Positions 46,544 to 62,021 of a stretch of DNA of 64,000 nucleotides are shown here, one piece after another. Below the pieces are notes generated by a model. It was not told the DNA's origin, searched no databases, and worked only from the letters and a program-made list of their open reading frames with translations. The stretch is from Punica granatum (Eukaryota; Streptophyta; Magnoliopsida; Myrtales; Lythraceae): assembly GCF_007655135.1 (NCBI RefSeq), contig NC_045128.1:806001-870000 (forward strand). Direction: 5' to 3'. Numbering within the stretch: the first letter of the stretch is position 1; the number at the start of each line of letters is the position of its first letter. The translations under genes were made by a program, and so were the position numbers.

Positions 46544-49287
46544 TCATGCGGAATTATCAAAAGTTGTCCCAACATGCTGGATAACAAACCCGTAGATCTT
46601 CCGCTTGAGCCGCTCAATCTTCTCTGCCAGGATCTCATTCCTCTTTGATGCTGCCTGGTCCAACCAGTCATTTAATCTCTTCAAGTGCGATAAGACAGCA
46701 GCAACCGAGCCACAATCGAGGCCTTTGCCTTCTCCTCTAGCGCACTCTTTGAACACCCTAAAGCCTGCATCCAAGGACTCCTCGATGAACTGAATGAACC
46801 AGAATTGCATCTCACCCTGCAATTTCATTGCGAGTTCCACAGTTTCTCTCATTCCGTGACCCCTCGCCCAAGTAAAAGAGTTGATGTCTGATTGTGCACT
46901 GGAGGAAAACTTCACAGCATTGCTCTTCGAAGCAGAACTTGAAGACTGTCGTTTCAGCAAACTCTTTTGCAGGTTGGAGGAAGGTTCAGTATCCTGGTTG
47001 GTCAAGAAATTGACAATCTCAAGATCTGTAGCGAGTGCAGCTTCAACCCAGAGAGAGAATTTAGATTGGTCTCCTAGAATAGCATCAGTAGGTGGGCTAG
47101 AAGTGCGACTACTGGCTATTGCCTCAGCCATTGCAGTTGATTTAATGACATCCTCATAGAGTGAAAAGAAACGCTCAATCGTGGGCAGAGGATTCTCAGC
47201 TTTTGAAGTTGCAGAGAGTTCCGAAAACATGCTGAAACCCAAAGAAAAAAAGAGTTCTGTATGAACTAATTTAAATGCTGAAAGAACCTAATGAATTATG
47301 GTTAAAATGAGAGAGTGGCACCTCAAACTTCGGATTATTGACTCAGTAGCAGTGGCCTCCTCCAATGCTTCAGCTGCTGCAGTGGAGGCAATGGCTCTTC
47401 TCTGCATAGCCTCCTGCATAAGTTAAAACCAAAACAGCTCCAGTCAATAAATATCGGACTGGTTCCATAACGGTGTTTAGGGTCTCAAAAATGATTATTG
47501 ACAAAATAACACGAATCCCTACAACAGAAGATCCTCGTCTGTGATGATACCTTGCCAAGCTTCTCAAGATCCTTGGAGACAGAGTCCAAAGAAGTACTGC
47601 CATCGGTCCATTTCTTGTCATGTATGGTAATACCAAGAGTTGCATCAGGTGACTTCTCAGAGACCGGGGATGCCTCAGCAATCCTAGATTTTGATTTTTC
47701 CTTGCCTGAAGAGCCGTCAGTACCAGGTTTTGGACAATTCACATCGCTGAGTCTCCTTGATATGGCCGCCTGAATGACAGCATGAAAGCTTCAGCATCAA
47801 GAAACTCAGACTACAAACATATATATGAGCCCAACTTTTGTGTTAATCACAGACTCTTAAAAGCGTAATCGAGGTCAACTGGGACCATTTTGGATGTTCT
47901 TCTCGCATAAACTTTCCCTTTCGAGTTGGCTTATCATCAATTGGAAAGCAAACTACAAAACTGTTAATGGCTGTTGTCGCTTGTTAACAATAAAAAAAAC
48001 TTACGTCAAACAGACAGTGGCTTAGCACAAAATTTGCTGGGCGACAACCGAAAATTTGGTCCTTTTTTCTAATCCGACCATATGCAGGGCTTTGAACGAG
48101 TTGTTAGCTTATTACACCAACGAAACCTCTGCCGAGAAGAGCAGACTAAAGGGAAGATGGACACTTGCCTGAGTCCGCAAAATGGCTCGCAGATCGGTTT
48201 TATTCTTTGCAGAAGCCTTCTCCTTCTGCTCCAGAGGAGCTGCCACGGGTGGCGGGCCCTGCTCATCCCAGCTCTTCCTGCTGGCTTTATTGGACCCTAC
48301 CAGTGCTTCGGAGACCTTCGAGATCCCCATTGCAATGCTCGCCATCTTCTTCTTGCTGGCTGAATCCCCCACCATCGGAGAGACCGCGACCTTCACTCCC
48401 CCCGACAGCCTCCTCCCAGGAGATATCGAGGCCCTCCGGGGGTTTGGCGACCCCTGCCTCCTCGCAGTTGGGGAGGGCTGCCTGTACCTTGAGGGGACTA
48501 TGATTGCCGGCTCCCTCGAGACCCTCCTGTTCTCCTCCTTTGCTGCCGTGAGGCTCGGGACCACGCATTTGGATGGCACCGGAGATGCTGAACGCCTCCC
48601 GCCCTTGGTTGCCGGAGACGGATCCCTTTCTGGGGCCGCTGGTGTCTTCCTTCCGACCGATGCCAATCTCTTCGCCCCTGCTGGGGACGAAAACCTCGAC
48701 GGCTTCTCCTTGGGCTCCTCAAGATTTGCATTTCTTGGGGCCAGAGCCTGCCGAGGATGGCTCTTCTCAGCCTTCAGATCCGGCTGGTTCTGCTCTTTGC
48801 CTCTCTCAGATTTTTTAGCAGAGGAGAGGTAAAGAGCTATGGGTTCCACGACTGAGTTGCCGCCATCAGAGGAGTCGGAGGACGCAGGCTGGATGACGAA
48901 CTCGGGGGTTGAGGAGGAGATGCGAGCTACAAGAGGCTCGGGGCGGCCGACGAAGGGGTGCCGTCCGGGGATGGGGCGGAGACCAGAGACGAGGGGGAGA
49001 GGGGAGTGGAGGAGGAGGCGGTCGAGGTGGACGAACTGGCCGAGCTGGAGGCGGTTGGAGAGGATGAGGTCGGTGTCGTGGTCGGAGAGGGAGACATAAG
49101 TGGAGTTGAGGGAGTCAGAGAGCTGGACGTAGAAGCCGTGGTTCGGCCAGAGGCAATCGGGGACAGCGAGGGCCGGGACTATACCTATGACCTGGAGAAG
49201 CGCAGATCGGTGCTCCCCGGTGACACGGGTCGGCGAGTCCATCGACTGAAGCAGCTTCAGCAGGATTCCCTGAGTTAGAGAAGCCAT
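46544..49287 (-). CDS. DUF936 family protein (CORD-type microtubule-associated)
   Basis: Plant-specific DUF936 protein; the Arabidopsis and rice CORD proteins of this family bind cortical microtubules and loosen their alignment. Four exons in frame: 48169-49287, 47551-47769, 47322-47413 and 46544-47231, giving 705 aa. The N-terminal block [16 protein letters not shown], then [28 protein letters not shown] and [14 protein letters not shown], is the conserved DUF936 head (to ~residue 120). A Ser/Pro/Arg-rich basic middle follows (~190-330; [11 protein letters not shown]), as expected for microtubule contact. A second conserved block occupies the last ~230 residues ([29 protein letters not shown]). 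Intron 1 begins with GC, not GT (CAG|GCAAGT), and exons 1 and 2 join in phase as ILRTQ|AAISRR. Exon 1 is far more GC-rich than the surroundings. A (GA)n run at 49302-49329 lies in the 5'UTR or promoter. Confidence 0.93.
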
Positions 49288-49300
49288 TGCACTGAGCTCA

Positions 49301-49332
<32 letters not shown>

Positions 49333-50034
49333 TGAGAAGTAGTGAGGTGACAGAGGAGGGAGTGTGAGAGAGAGATATTTGATTTGTGAGAAAAGAGCGA
49401 CCGTTGCTCGAATTCAAAATTTTGAAAAGCGGGCTTTTTTTGGGTTTACGTTACGTTACGTGGCTTTGTTTCCTTTCCTTTTGAAGCCGATGGGTAATAA
49501 TAATAATGCCGCAATGGACCAAACAAATGGGGACGCGGATGCTCGTCATCAAAGGAGGATTTCACGGCCCGCCCGAGCCCCATTCAGGACTGTAAAGTAA
49601 TATCCATCTATCTAATTACCGTATGTGCGCGATGATTGATAAAATCTAAGGATGCGCTGTAGAAACGTCGTCCCGTGACTAACACTACGAATAATCGTTT
49701 ATAATCAAGCCCTGCTACATAATCAACACAATTGCATAGGATTAAGATGGCTAGAGCCGAGGGGGAACAAAAGTAAACGGTTGAAGAGGTTTAACATGCT
49801 AATGCCGAATGTTATACAAAAAATCTAGCCGGAAACTAAAGACAAATCTCCAAGCATAAATATACAAATATCAGTTTCCGATATGAATGCATCCCGATGT
49901 AGTACCTCCTCGGGGTTTCGATTAAGTTCCTGTTTCGTTTGTCAGGTTAGTAGACTATTAGGCGCACAGAGCAGCAAACTACGAGAACCACCCACAAAGA
50001 GAACTCCATTGTCAGACCGGACGTCCAGTGCTCC
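49288..50034. promoter_or_regulatory. Intergenic: DUF936 promoter side and TRM5 3' end
   Basis: Begins with the GA microsatellite just upstream of the DUF936 start and ends at the TRM5 stop codon. No further gene is visible. Confidence 0.45.
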
Positions 50035-53160
<3,126 letters not shown>

Positions 53161-53359
53161 TGTGGCCTTAATCAAACTTCCAGAAGGAACAAATGCACAC
53201 AATTCAAGGTCAAGCTTCAAACAATGAGCTCAACTCAAAGTGGGGGGAAACAGGTGATAGGATCATAAGGACACAGATTGGTTATCTTAACATTCTCCGA
53301 CGACCAATGTGCCGGCCAAATTGACTCGACTGCAGTTCAGTAGGGTTGTCGCAGCAGGG

Positions 53360-53394
<35 letters not shown>

Positions 53395-54700
53395 GGATTG
53401 GGATTTCCCGCCACAATGGGCCATGAAAGTGGGCTCAATGGGCCAAGCCTGCCCAGCCAGAGAACGGACCAATTTCTACTGTTCATGCAAGGAAACATTA
53501 TGGTGCATCTTCCATATTTTGTAAGCTTTTATTGAATCCCCTTTCTTCCACTTATTTTTAGGATGTAATAATACAATTTCCAACATTATTTGAATGGTAT
53601 GGAATCAATAGTTTGTTTGGGTTCCAGGCCATGAAGAGTTGCATAATGAATAATTAAGAATAGAAAATTTTATTTAAATTTTCCATATCTTGATTTTTTA
53701 TTGAATTTAAAAAGGTGATAAAAGCATAATTCCATAACCCTTCCTAACCAGCAATCTGACAATTCGTACATGTTGATTTCTCATGTCATTTCTCTTTTCA
53801 AGTCTTCATAGTTACCAACCAAATTTATGGAAATAAAGATACAGCTATAATAAAAATTCACGTTGATGTAAACTAAATTTACTAATATTTTATTAGAGAA
53901 TGTAGTGTAATGATGTATACTTTCACTTAATAATCAAAATGTTCTAAGTTTAATACTCGTTGTGAAATTACATGTCTTTCATTAACTATTAGAATTTTTA
54001 TTTATTTTAGTATGTGCAACATATGTGGAATATGCTACCAATGGAAAAAGTATATTTATAATGAGCGCCGAAATAAAAATAAGATCGAGACAAATAAACT
54101 TAATAGAGAATAAATTTCGCAACCAACTAAAATTGAAATTTCCTCAAGATAGTTTTTCCATTTCAGTTGGGTAGAACGAAATCGAGAATTAAAATTTCCC
54201 CACTTTTGTTAACATGAGTGGACGAGAGGTTAATAAAAGTATGTACATTTTATGAGAGGAAATTTTTGAATTCCAAAGGCGTTCGATATGCTTCAAACGA
54301 AATGGCTACGCAGGATAAACCGATACCTTCGATTTCGCTCACTATCTCGGGTCGAGAACGAGTGTCACAATGCCAACCTCTGTCTTTCTTAATACGGAAA
54401 AAAAAAATTATGCAAAGGGAAAATGGAATATTTCCTCGTCCTTGTCCTCTTGTGTGGGCCACGCTGTGCTGGTGCTGCCCCCTGCCATCATAGACACACG
54501 AGATAAACCCTTGCCCCGCACCCCAAATCCTGGGAGCCTGGGGTCCACTTTCATCCATACACCAGGTGCACGTGGGCCCGGAGGCTCAGGGTGGCGCCCC
54601 AGTTCTTGGTCCGAGGTACACCTGGGCTAATGTAGCCGAACGGCTGTGGGGCCCACTGTCACGAGGAAAGAATGACCCACCTCAAATGGGGAAATGGAAA
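53161..54700. other. TRM5 upstream region and intergenic DNA
   Basis: A (GA)n run at 53357-53392 lies about 200 bases upstream of the TRM5 start. From 53520 the DNA is AT-rich and featureless, turning GC-rich after about 54430. No gene is supported. Confidence 0.45.
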
Positions 54701-54800
54701 ACAGTGGAAAAGTCGAAATTCAATGGGCAGTGGGCAGTGGGCAGTGGGCAGTGGGCGGTGGGCAGAGCCCTCCCCTATAAAATAGGCAATGTCTCCGCTC
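54565..54800 (+). promoter_or_regulatory. Orphan promoter-like cluster: G-box, TGGGCAG array, TATA box
   Basis: A G-box core CACGTG (about 54569) lies in a GC-rich stretch. Downstream are six consecutive heptamers TGGGCAG (54724-54765; the fifth is TGGGCGG). CTATAAAATAGG follows at about 54775, a near-consensus plant TATA box, and after it comes a pyrimidine-rich region resembling a 5'UTR. Spacing and order fit a plus-strand promoter starting near 54805. No convincing coding gene follows before the convergent VIN3-like gene ends at 55736, so any product may be non-coding, very short, or absent. Confidence 0.5.
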
Positions 54801-54859
54801 ATCAAACTGACATTGCGCTGCCTCCTCTGAGACAAACAACAATCCCACTCCTACTAATT

Positions 54860-55300
54860 CAATTCTCTGCGTAAAACACTTTTTCCTCCCCCAGTTTTCC
54901 TTCTTCCCCTGGGAAAAGCAGAAAGAGGAAATACAGTTCCCTGCAGTATCCTGGAAAACGTTTTCCAGGAAATAGTTATCTCGAACCACCCCTTTCCAAG
55001 CGTTAGAACTTAGTAGTTCCCCCTGTAAACGCTTCTCCAACTACTGTTTTCCTTCCCTCATGATAGGCAGAAATCTACTCCTTTGCAGGTCTGGAAAACG
55101 TTTTCCAACCCATCCCAAAACCTTCAGAGTGCTTCCACCTTCAATCTCTCCTTTTTCCCTTTCCGAAAGACCAAAAATGTGCACTTTCTGGAAACCATTT
55201 TCAATCTTTTTGCTCGTTCTGCACTGCATTTACCTTTCTGTTCCATAGTACCCAAAGGTCGCTGAAAGAAAAGGATCCAAAAGAACGTTTTCGAAAAGTG
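54860..55300 (+). repeat. Diverged tandem units around a GGAAAACGTTTTCC palindrome
   Basis: An 18-base perfect palindrome CTGGAAAACGTTTTCCAG lies at 54951-54968. A 16-base one (TGGAAAACGTTTTCCA) lies at 55092-55107, the shared CTGGAAAACG core starting exactly 140 bases further on. Both are preceded by similar sequence (GTTTTCCTTC..., ...GCAGAAA..., TGCAG), so the unit is a diverged tandem repeat. Weaker versions appear near 55188 and 55280. Frames through this region are short; one encodes a 23-residue hydrophobic peptide, probably by chance. Confidence 0.6.
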
Positions 55301-55735
55301 AGAAAAAAAAAAACTATCTAAATTGTAACAATGTCCAATGGAAGTTCTTCTGCCTCTCTGAATAGGAGAGGCAACGAATAGGAGAACCCATTATAATTCC
55401 AAATAATTTATGAAATGATGATTCCTAATGTTTCCGATTAGAACTAGACATGAGGAGGATGTAAAGCTCCTCTCCACCACTACCTGCTGGCATTCCCTTG
55501 AGAATGGTCTCGATCCGACCCGAGCAAACCTTTTACCCGAATCCCCCTTGTCACAGAAAAAGAAAAACTGTCCTGCAGGAGAATGTCAGAAAAAAAAATG
55601 TCAGACATCAGTTTCTCCTGGACTTTGGTTCTTCTATCTAAGGTCATGTAGCAGTAATTGAAACAAATCTGCAGCTGAGAACATTCCAGCCTTTCTCTAT
55701 TATTACCTAGCATTCCACCTTCGAGTCTAAATCGC

Positions 55736-58700
55736 CTAAGCGTTGCTACTGCACAGCGCGGTCCGATGCCTTTTGGTGGACATGATTTCCGAAAAGGAGT
55801 CCACCAGCTGCCCTGCTAGGCTGCTGGGGTCATCCACCATTGTCTGAACAAAGGTGTTCACCACCCTCCGCTCCTGCTCCGACGATCTGAGACTGAACCA
55901 AGTCAAGAATTTAAGCCTAAACTCCCGATCTATAAGGCCTCCGCACTCAAGTCTCCTGACCGTCTTCACACAGTACCCAAAGTTCTCATCCAAGCATCCC
56001 GACCCGTTGGAGATATGGCTTGGTGAGTTTGAACCATTTATTAGGGTGCTGTCTGAGTCATGAGCCTCCTCTTTCGTTATTGCCCTTTTCCTGCACATCT
56101 CGTCTCCAGAGTTGCCCCTACTTCCGAGAGAATGCACTGTGTTATGCATCCCAAGAACATCTTCTCCATCTCCAGAGTTCTCGAACAGAGGAGTGGCCTC
56201 CTCGTTGAGATCAGGCACAGAAGCAACATTCAGATCAAGACCGCATGAGACAGGTGGTGCCTGATCTTTTCCTGCACACTGAGCAGCCAATTTGATCATT
56301 GTCCTGCAGCACTTCTCTGTATCAGTGGTGCAGAATCCTTCTGGGTGGCCTCGTTGGTTTTGGCCACAAGCTGCTTGAAGAATGTTCTCAAGGTCACGAA
56401 CCTTGAATCCTGAGGAGCCAACTGTGTTATTTGTAGACTTTAACTCAGCCCTCTCTTTGTTTCCGCTCATCGAGTGGGTTGAATTGGAGTGCCTGTGGAA
56501 GATCTCTGTGCTTCTTGTGAAACACTTTGCCTCAGAACGGCCCAAATCAGCCATCTCAGTAAAAGAGATTAAGCGAAAGGTGTACTCAGTGCAGGGCTGA
56601 AGATTGGATACAGAAATCCTCCTTTGATCTCTTGGGAAGACACAAGCAGGCTCTTTGCTGTATGTCTCTTCTTCGCTCTTGCAGTACCAGAGCTTGTAGC
56701 CCTTGATATCTTGAGATGAACCAGAGGAAGATGAGTCGATCAGAATGATTCCAACAGAAGACGGATTTACCTCCTCGAACAAGATCTTGCAGGAAGGAGG
56801 ACCTGAATCCTCTGGCATGGACTTTGCCAACAATTCCTCCGCTTTCTCGATCCCAAGAGAGCAGAGCATCTGCACATCGTTGGCCACAAGGAGTCTGCTG
56901 ACAATACCGCGGGCCATCTTCGCAGAGATGCCATTGATTGGACCCACCTCAGTCTCTAACTTGGCTTTTGCATCTGTCACGATCCCATGAAGAGCTTTGA
57001 ACCTTGAAGTCCCATTCAGAAGCCTATAGCTCAAGTAGATCCGGTAGCAGAGGACGTCGAGATGGCGAGCATCCTTGGCTATGGCTAACTGCTTCTTCCA
57101 CCATCTGGGAGAAATCAATAAAGCTAAAGGCTGAGAACCATTGGAAGAATCTATATTTTTCCTCTTTTTACTTGTTGGAATGCAACGTAATATCACCAAA
57201 TAGAGTTCTAGTAAGTCATGTTGATTCCATGGTCGCTATATCTCCATTTATTCGTACCAAATATGATAACTGTATTTCTTGTATCCTAATTTGTATCTAA
57301 TAAAGATGTGCCGTTGAATCTTTTTTTTTCCCCCCCACTCTAATTTGTATCCAAACATAGTGTATGTATTTAGTGCAAGCAGCTGTTGGTTTCAACTAAC
57401 AAAATAGATTTCTGACCATGTTACAAAATTACTGCCCCCCCTCCCCTCCCCCTCCATTTGGCTTTTCTTGCTCATCCGAAGGTTTAACCTAAATCATACC
57501 GACCCTCTTCTTATAGATCTGCTCCTGCTTATCTCAAGTAGTCAATATGTTAGAAACATAAGAAACAAATGTACACAAACTTGGACTCGCAGAACTCTTC
57601 GTAAAGCTGCCAGGAAAAGGAGGCACCCTGTAGCATCTATAAAAGTGTATAAGGACTCTCTCTCATGAGGAAGCTTTTCCTAGATTCCAATTTGTAAGCA
57701 TTTGTCTAAAACATGTGTTTTTCATGCAATGTGACTTGGCATTTCTGACAATTATAATCGAACTCAACATAGACAATACACCTACTGTACGTAGATAGCA
57801 GCAGAAATTTGGAGGAAGAAAACTTTCAGCAAGTCATAACGTACAAAATACACACTCACCTGAGAATCCCATAAACTTTACCGCAGGAAGCACAGCAATA
57901 ACTTCCATCAAGTGTCATCAACTGACCGAGATTGACGACCCCAGCCTTCTCACGTTGAAGAGCACACTCAATGTGACAGGAGAATCCACATGTGTCTTCC
58001 TCCTCATCTTCTGATGAGCACACCAACCAGAGACTCGGATCCTTATTGTCATCAAATGAGTGACAGATGTAACAAGAACACCTTCTACAGAATGCGTCCT
58101 CCGGGGATAAAAGACCTCTGCAAGCTGAGTTTTTACAGATAAACGACTTTGAGTACCCAAGATCACGACTGTGCTCAGGAGCCAGTGGAATCCTGATGGG
58201 ATGTTCCCCTTTTCTGTTTTGCTTCTTGGAAGAAGGTTGACTTGGGGGACTATTAGAAGCTTTTCTGGACTCCTGCTTCTTGGTAGTCTTGTTGTTGCTT
58301 GGCTTTGAGGGCTCTCTCATTTTGCTCTTAGATGAAGCCGGATTTTTCTTGTCCTTGTCCTTGTTTGAAGAAGCTCGAAGCAGTTCTTTTCTCAGACCGG
58401 ATTTTAGAAACTCTTGCAGGAGTTCAGGGCTTCTGGAAGCATCATCTGAGTGACCGTTTTTCTCTGGAGTACTTTGGACACTGGAAGAGAGGCTTCGAAT
58501 GCCTGAAACCAGATAAACATAAATTCGAACTGTGACAAGATTCTTGAAGTGATGGACATTATAAAACAGAAAAACCAATAGCTCTTGTGCAACAGAAAAG
58601 AAATTGAAAAAACATAAAAAAAAAACTGCAAAGTTTTACGGCAGGAAAAACAACTTCAAGTGCAAGAATCCATCCTTCAAAACAAGACACACGAGAAAAA

Positions 58701-61700
58701 TTATCCAGCCAGTGGTAGTAGATAGCAAGCAGCAGAATGTATATCAACTTACATATTTTTCTTCTTTGGCAGACACTCATATCCCTAGACGTGTTAATTG
58801 ACCCGAACTATAAATGATGCAAAATCTATCGTAAGAACCACCACAAGCTCCTGGTCAGCAGAAGCATCAATGCATCTCATTGATGCTTCAGAAAAATTTC
58901 ATAACCTAACAAAATTAATACTATCTCAGACAATTCCATCTCTAGTTCTTAAGAATGTATTCTATGTTTATAAATTCAAGTAACAATCCAGAGAACAAAT
59001 ATAAGTAGGATTTATGGGAAGTGATCAAGATTTTACATGCAACTTTAAAGGATTCATGAATTTAAAAAATGATACTAACATCTTCACTTGTATACAAAAC
59101 ACATACAATTTGAGAAACTTCTATAATCCATGGAGGGTCCAGGAAATAGCTTAACAACTTCTCATGTCAGTAAGGTACTATAATAAGATGATGTTAATAT
59201 ACCTTCTTCTTCATGGGCACAAGTTAGTCCATTGCAGAAATAGTGTAAATGCAAAAGTCAATTTCAAGAATTGAAATGTTAGATCTAAATACTATCTATG
59301 GATTTTCATCCCCATCTGGCTTGTTGAGAACTGACGATGCCTCTCTTCTAGTTGAATTTTTTGGTATCTTTCAAAAGTGTTTTATTTTACTGAAACAATA
59401 GCTGAACGGCTTGTCAAGAATCCCATATTTTCTAAGATTGCAGAATCATAAAGAAGGAAACCTCCAGCTAATCATTGATGTAAAAAGAAAGAAGGAAAAA
59501 AAGAAAGCTTTTTCCGACTCCCTCTAGCCATAGCACGGCAGTAGCAAAAAGCCAGGAGGACCTTGTAATTCAGCACCAAAAATTACCAGCAAGAATGAAT
59601 CTAGGGAAGCTATGACATGGTAAAACTAGGAACTTACAGGACAGAAAGCATTAGTTAGCTTTATCCTGTGTGTCCGCAGTTTTTTAAAACTGGAATGTAA
59701 TCTTATCAGGTTTAAAGAGATATCTTCTCAGCACCTAAAAGACCACACAACTGGAAGAAACACAAGGTTTTTAAGGCCATAAGAATGCCATGCAGCACAA
59801 ACAATTCATGGCAGTTCTTGTAGAAAAGCCCTAACACGCATTCTCTGGCATAAACACCACATCTCTTGAGAAAAGAGAGGTAAAAAAGTAGAAACAGGAT
59901 CCAATGAATAAGTAGCCAAAACTAGAACTTCACAACCGAAAAACATTCTCTCTTTGTTCACAATGGCACAAATCAGATTGCCTACACACTCAAAAAGCCA
60001 TTGGACAGCACACTTATATTGAATATACGAACTGGAAGGTGCTAAATCAGCATAAAGTATCAGAGATTGCATCCAACATCTTCATATACCTGGATCTATG
60101 GGTTTTACTATAATATAATTATATCTTTCAAATGAAACAACATGCAAAAACAGATCTCGACCCTTGAACAGTAAATGTTTGATTGAAGTTATCGGGGATC
60201 TTCCTTACTTTATAGAAGAAATAAAAGGACCTCCAAACAGCAAATTGTTGTTAGAAATCTTGAAGATTGGACAATATAATTTAGTATTCAAATATCCACA
60301 AGATCTAATGTCATAAAACAATATCCTTCAAAAGGAACCAAAAAGGGAAAAAACAGATCCAGCCCTTGAACAATAATTGATTTGTCAGAGCTACCAGGAT
60401 TTTACGCATTTGCAGATGAAACCAAAAGGCATCTGGGCATCCAAACATGAATTCATCGTAAGACCTCAATGATTGAGCAAAATAGATTGGTATTGACAGA
60501 TCCACTAGATCTAATATCACAAAATAGCATCTTTGAAAGGAAATAAAGAAGGAAAATCAGATCCCAATATCGCGAGCTACACTTCAATCATGAATAGGCT
60601 ACACCCTTTTCACATTGAAAGAAAATATCAGTACCACAAAACGAGCTCTGGCTCAGGAATTAACCAGATAGAATCTCAATCCAACAGTATTAACAACAAA
60701 TTAGATTTGAACAAAAAGAAGAATTGAAAATATCTAGACTAGTGATCAATCCTAGACTCACTATACCTGCTTTCAGAACACGCAACCGGCAAAAGCTAGA
60801 AGGAAGACTGCAATTGCTATAGGCAAACCAGAGCTCCTAGTTTTAGATAAGTCAAAGAAAGTATATCGAGACAGTATCGAGGACACGCAAACTATACAGG
60901 TGTTTAAAAAGGTATCCTGAAAGAAAAAAGGCCACTTGATATCCTTATGGGTGTAATAACTTCCATCCCTTATACGATGGTCAAATATGTGATGTCAGTT
61001 GTCATGTGTTGCTCATGCTAAGCATATATGACACATACAAGGGGAAAATGCGTTTATACAGGTTCTTAAATCTAAGAGCCATTACTCAAGGATATACATA
61101 ATTAAGAATATAAAGTACATTAACTGAAATCAATCACTGTGGAACATAAAGCTTGCTCCAATCATCTACCCAGAACCTGTGTGAGTTCATTTTTACTTAA
61201 ATCCATTTTTCCATATAGGCAATCTAGTTGGACATAGGCTAATAGGTGCGTCCACAGCTGTCAAATACCGGATGAAATGTCTGCATTAGGAATACATACC
61301 ACAATCCCAAAGAGACTCCAACCATATCTAATTAGCTAAGTAATGCAAGATGAAACACCATTACTGCAATCACGTAATTTCCATAGAAATGTAGTGTTTG
61401 TTCGACAGCGTTACAACCAACATATGAGTATTTTTCAAATCTTTGAAGATTCAACTCCTTCAAACCAACTTTCTCTGCAACAGGAAAAAGTTATTCTGAA
61501 AATACAGTATGCAAAATTGATAATCTTCTTCTCTTGCATTGCACAGGTTTGTAGATCTTATGTAAAATGAAAACTGAAAATACTTTCATAGTGATTGGAC
61601 ATATATATGAACTGGGCTACAGTTTTAAAATACAATTTATTTATGAACTCTTCAAGTAGGAAGTGGTTTTATTTATGCATAAAGTGACAAAGATGACCAA

Positions 61701-62021
61701 AACAGTTACATATGATGATTGTGTAAGCTGATAGAGATTGCTAGATCCTAGAGAGCATGCCAAAGAGCTATTCATGATTTACAGACCATACGTTCAAAAG
61801 CCAACCCTCCATGAACAATACTCTTTATTACCTATGATCAGAATGCAAGATGGCACTCACCAAACCAATGGAAGTGTCTATTGATTACCAGAAACCCTCT
61901 TCTCTAATTCCAATATATATAACAGCAAATTGAAAGGTAAAAGAGCAATGAAGAGAAAAGATACATAAGTTGTTTTGTCCATACCCATACCTTTCAGTAG
62001 GAACTTGTCTTCTAATTCCAT
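55736..62021 (-). CDS. VIN3-like (VEL family) PHD finger protein
   Basis: VEL proteins (VIN3, VRN5/VIL1, VEL1) work with PRC2 to place H3K27me3, for example at FLC during vernalization. Three coding exons in frame: 61991-62021 (MELEDKFLLK plus one base), 57860-58502 and 55736-57104, giving 680 aa. The region before residue 130 is basic and Ser/Lys-rich. The atypical PHD finger is at ~133-218, with Cys/His pairs in CKNSAC, FCRRCSCYIC, GFSCHIEC and CCASC. A helical region follows (WWKKQLAIAKDARHLDVLCY, GPINGISAKMARGIVSRLL). The FNIII domain is at ~332-425 (GYKLWY, LQPCTEYTFRLIS). The C-terminal VID domain is at ~600-665 (CVKTVRRLECGGLIDREFR, FLTWFSLRSSEQERRVV). The overall plan suggests VIN3-like 1/2 rather than VIN3 itself. 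The gene extends further upstream through non-coding 5' exons. Confidence 0.93.
58503..61990 (-). other. 3.5-kb intron of the VIN3-like gene
   Basis: Bounded by a good donor (AAAG|GTATGG) and acceptor (TTTCAG|GC). The two flanking exons join in phase to give LLKGIRSL. The interior shows no gene or obvious mobile element; a loose repeat of 'agatctaatatca'-like and 'cttgaacaataaat'-like words occurs at about 60160-60200 and 60360-60520. Confidence 0.65.

Noticed and set aside
48182..48832. 216-codon open frame on the plus strand
   Set aside because: It lies antisense to the GC-rich first exon of the DUF936 gene, has no family resemblance, and mirrors the Ser/Pro/Arg-rich coding strand.
48958..49278. 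106-codon plus-strand open frame
   Set aside because: Antisense shadow of the conserved DUF936 N-terminal coding region.
55060..55248. 62-codon plus-strand frame after the orphan promoter
   Set aside because: No family match and overlaps diverged tandem repeats; a peptide gene cannot be supported from sequence alone.
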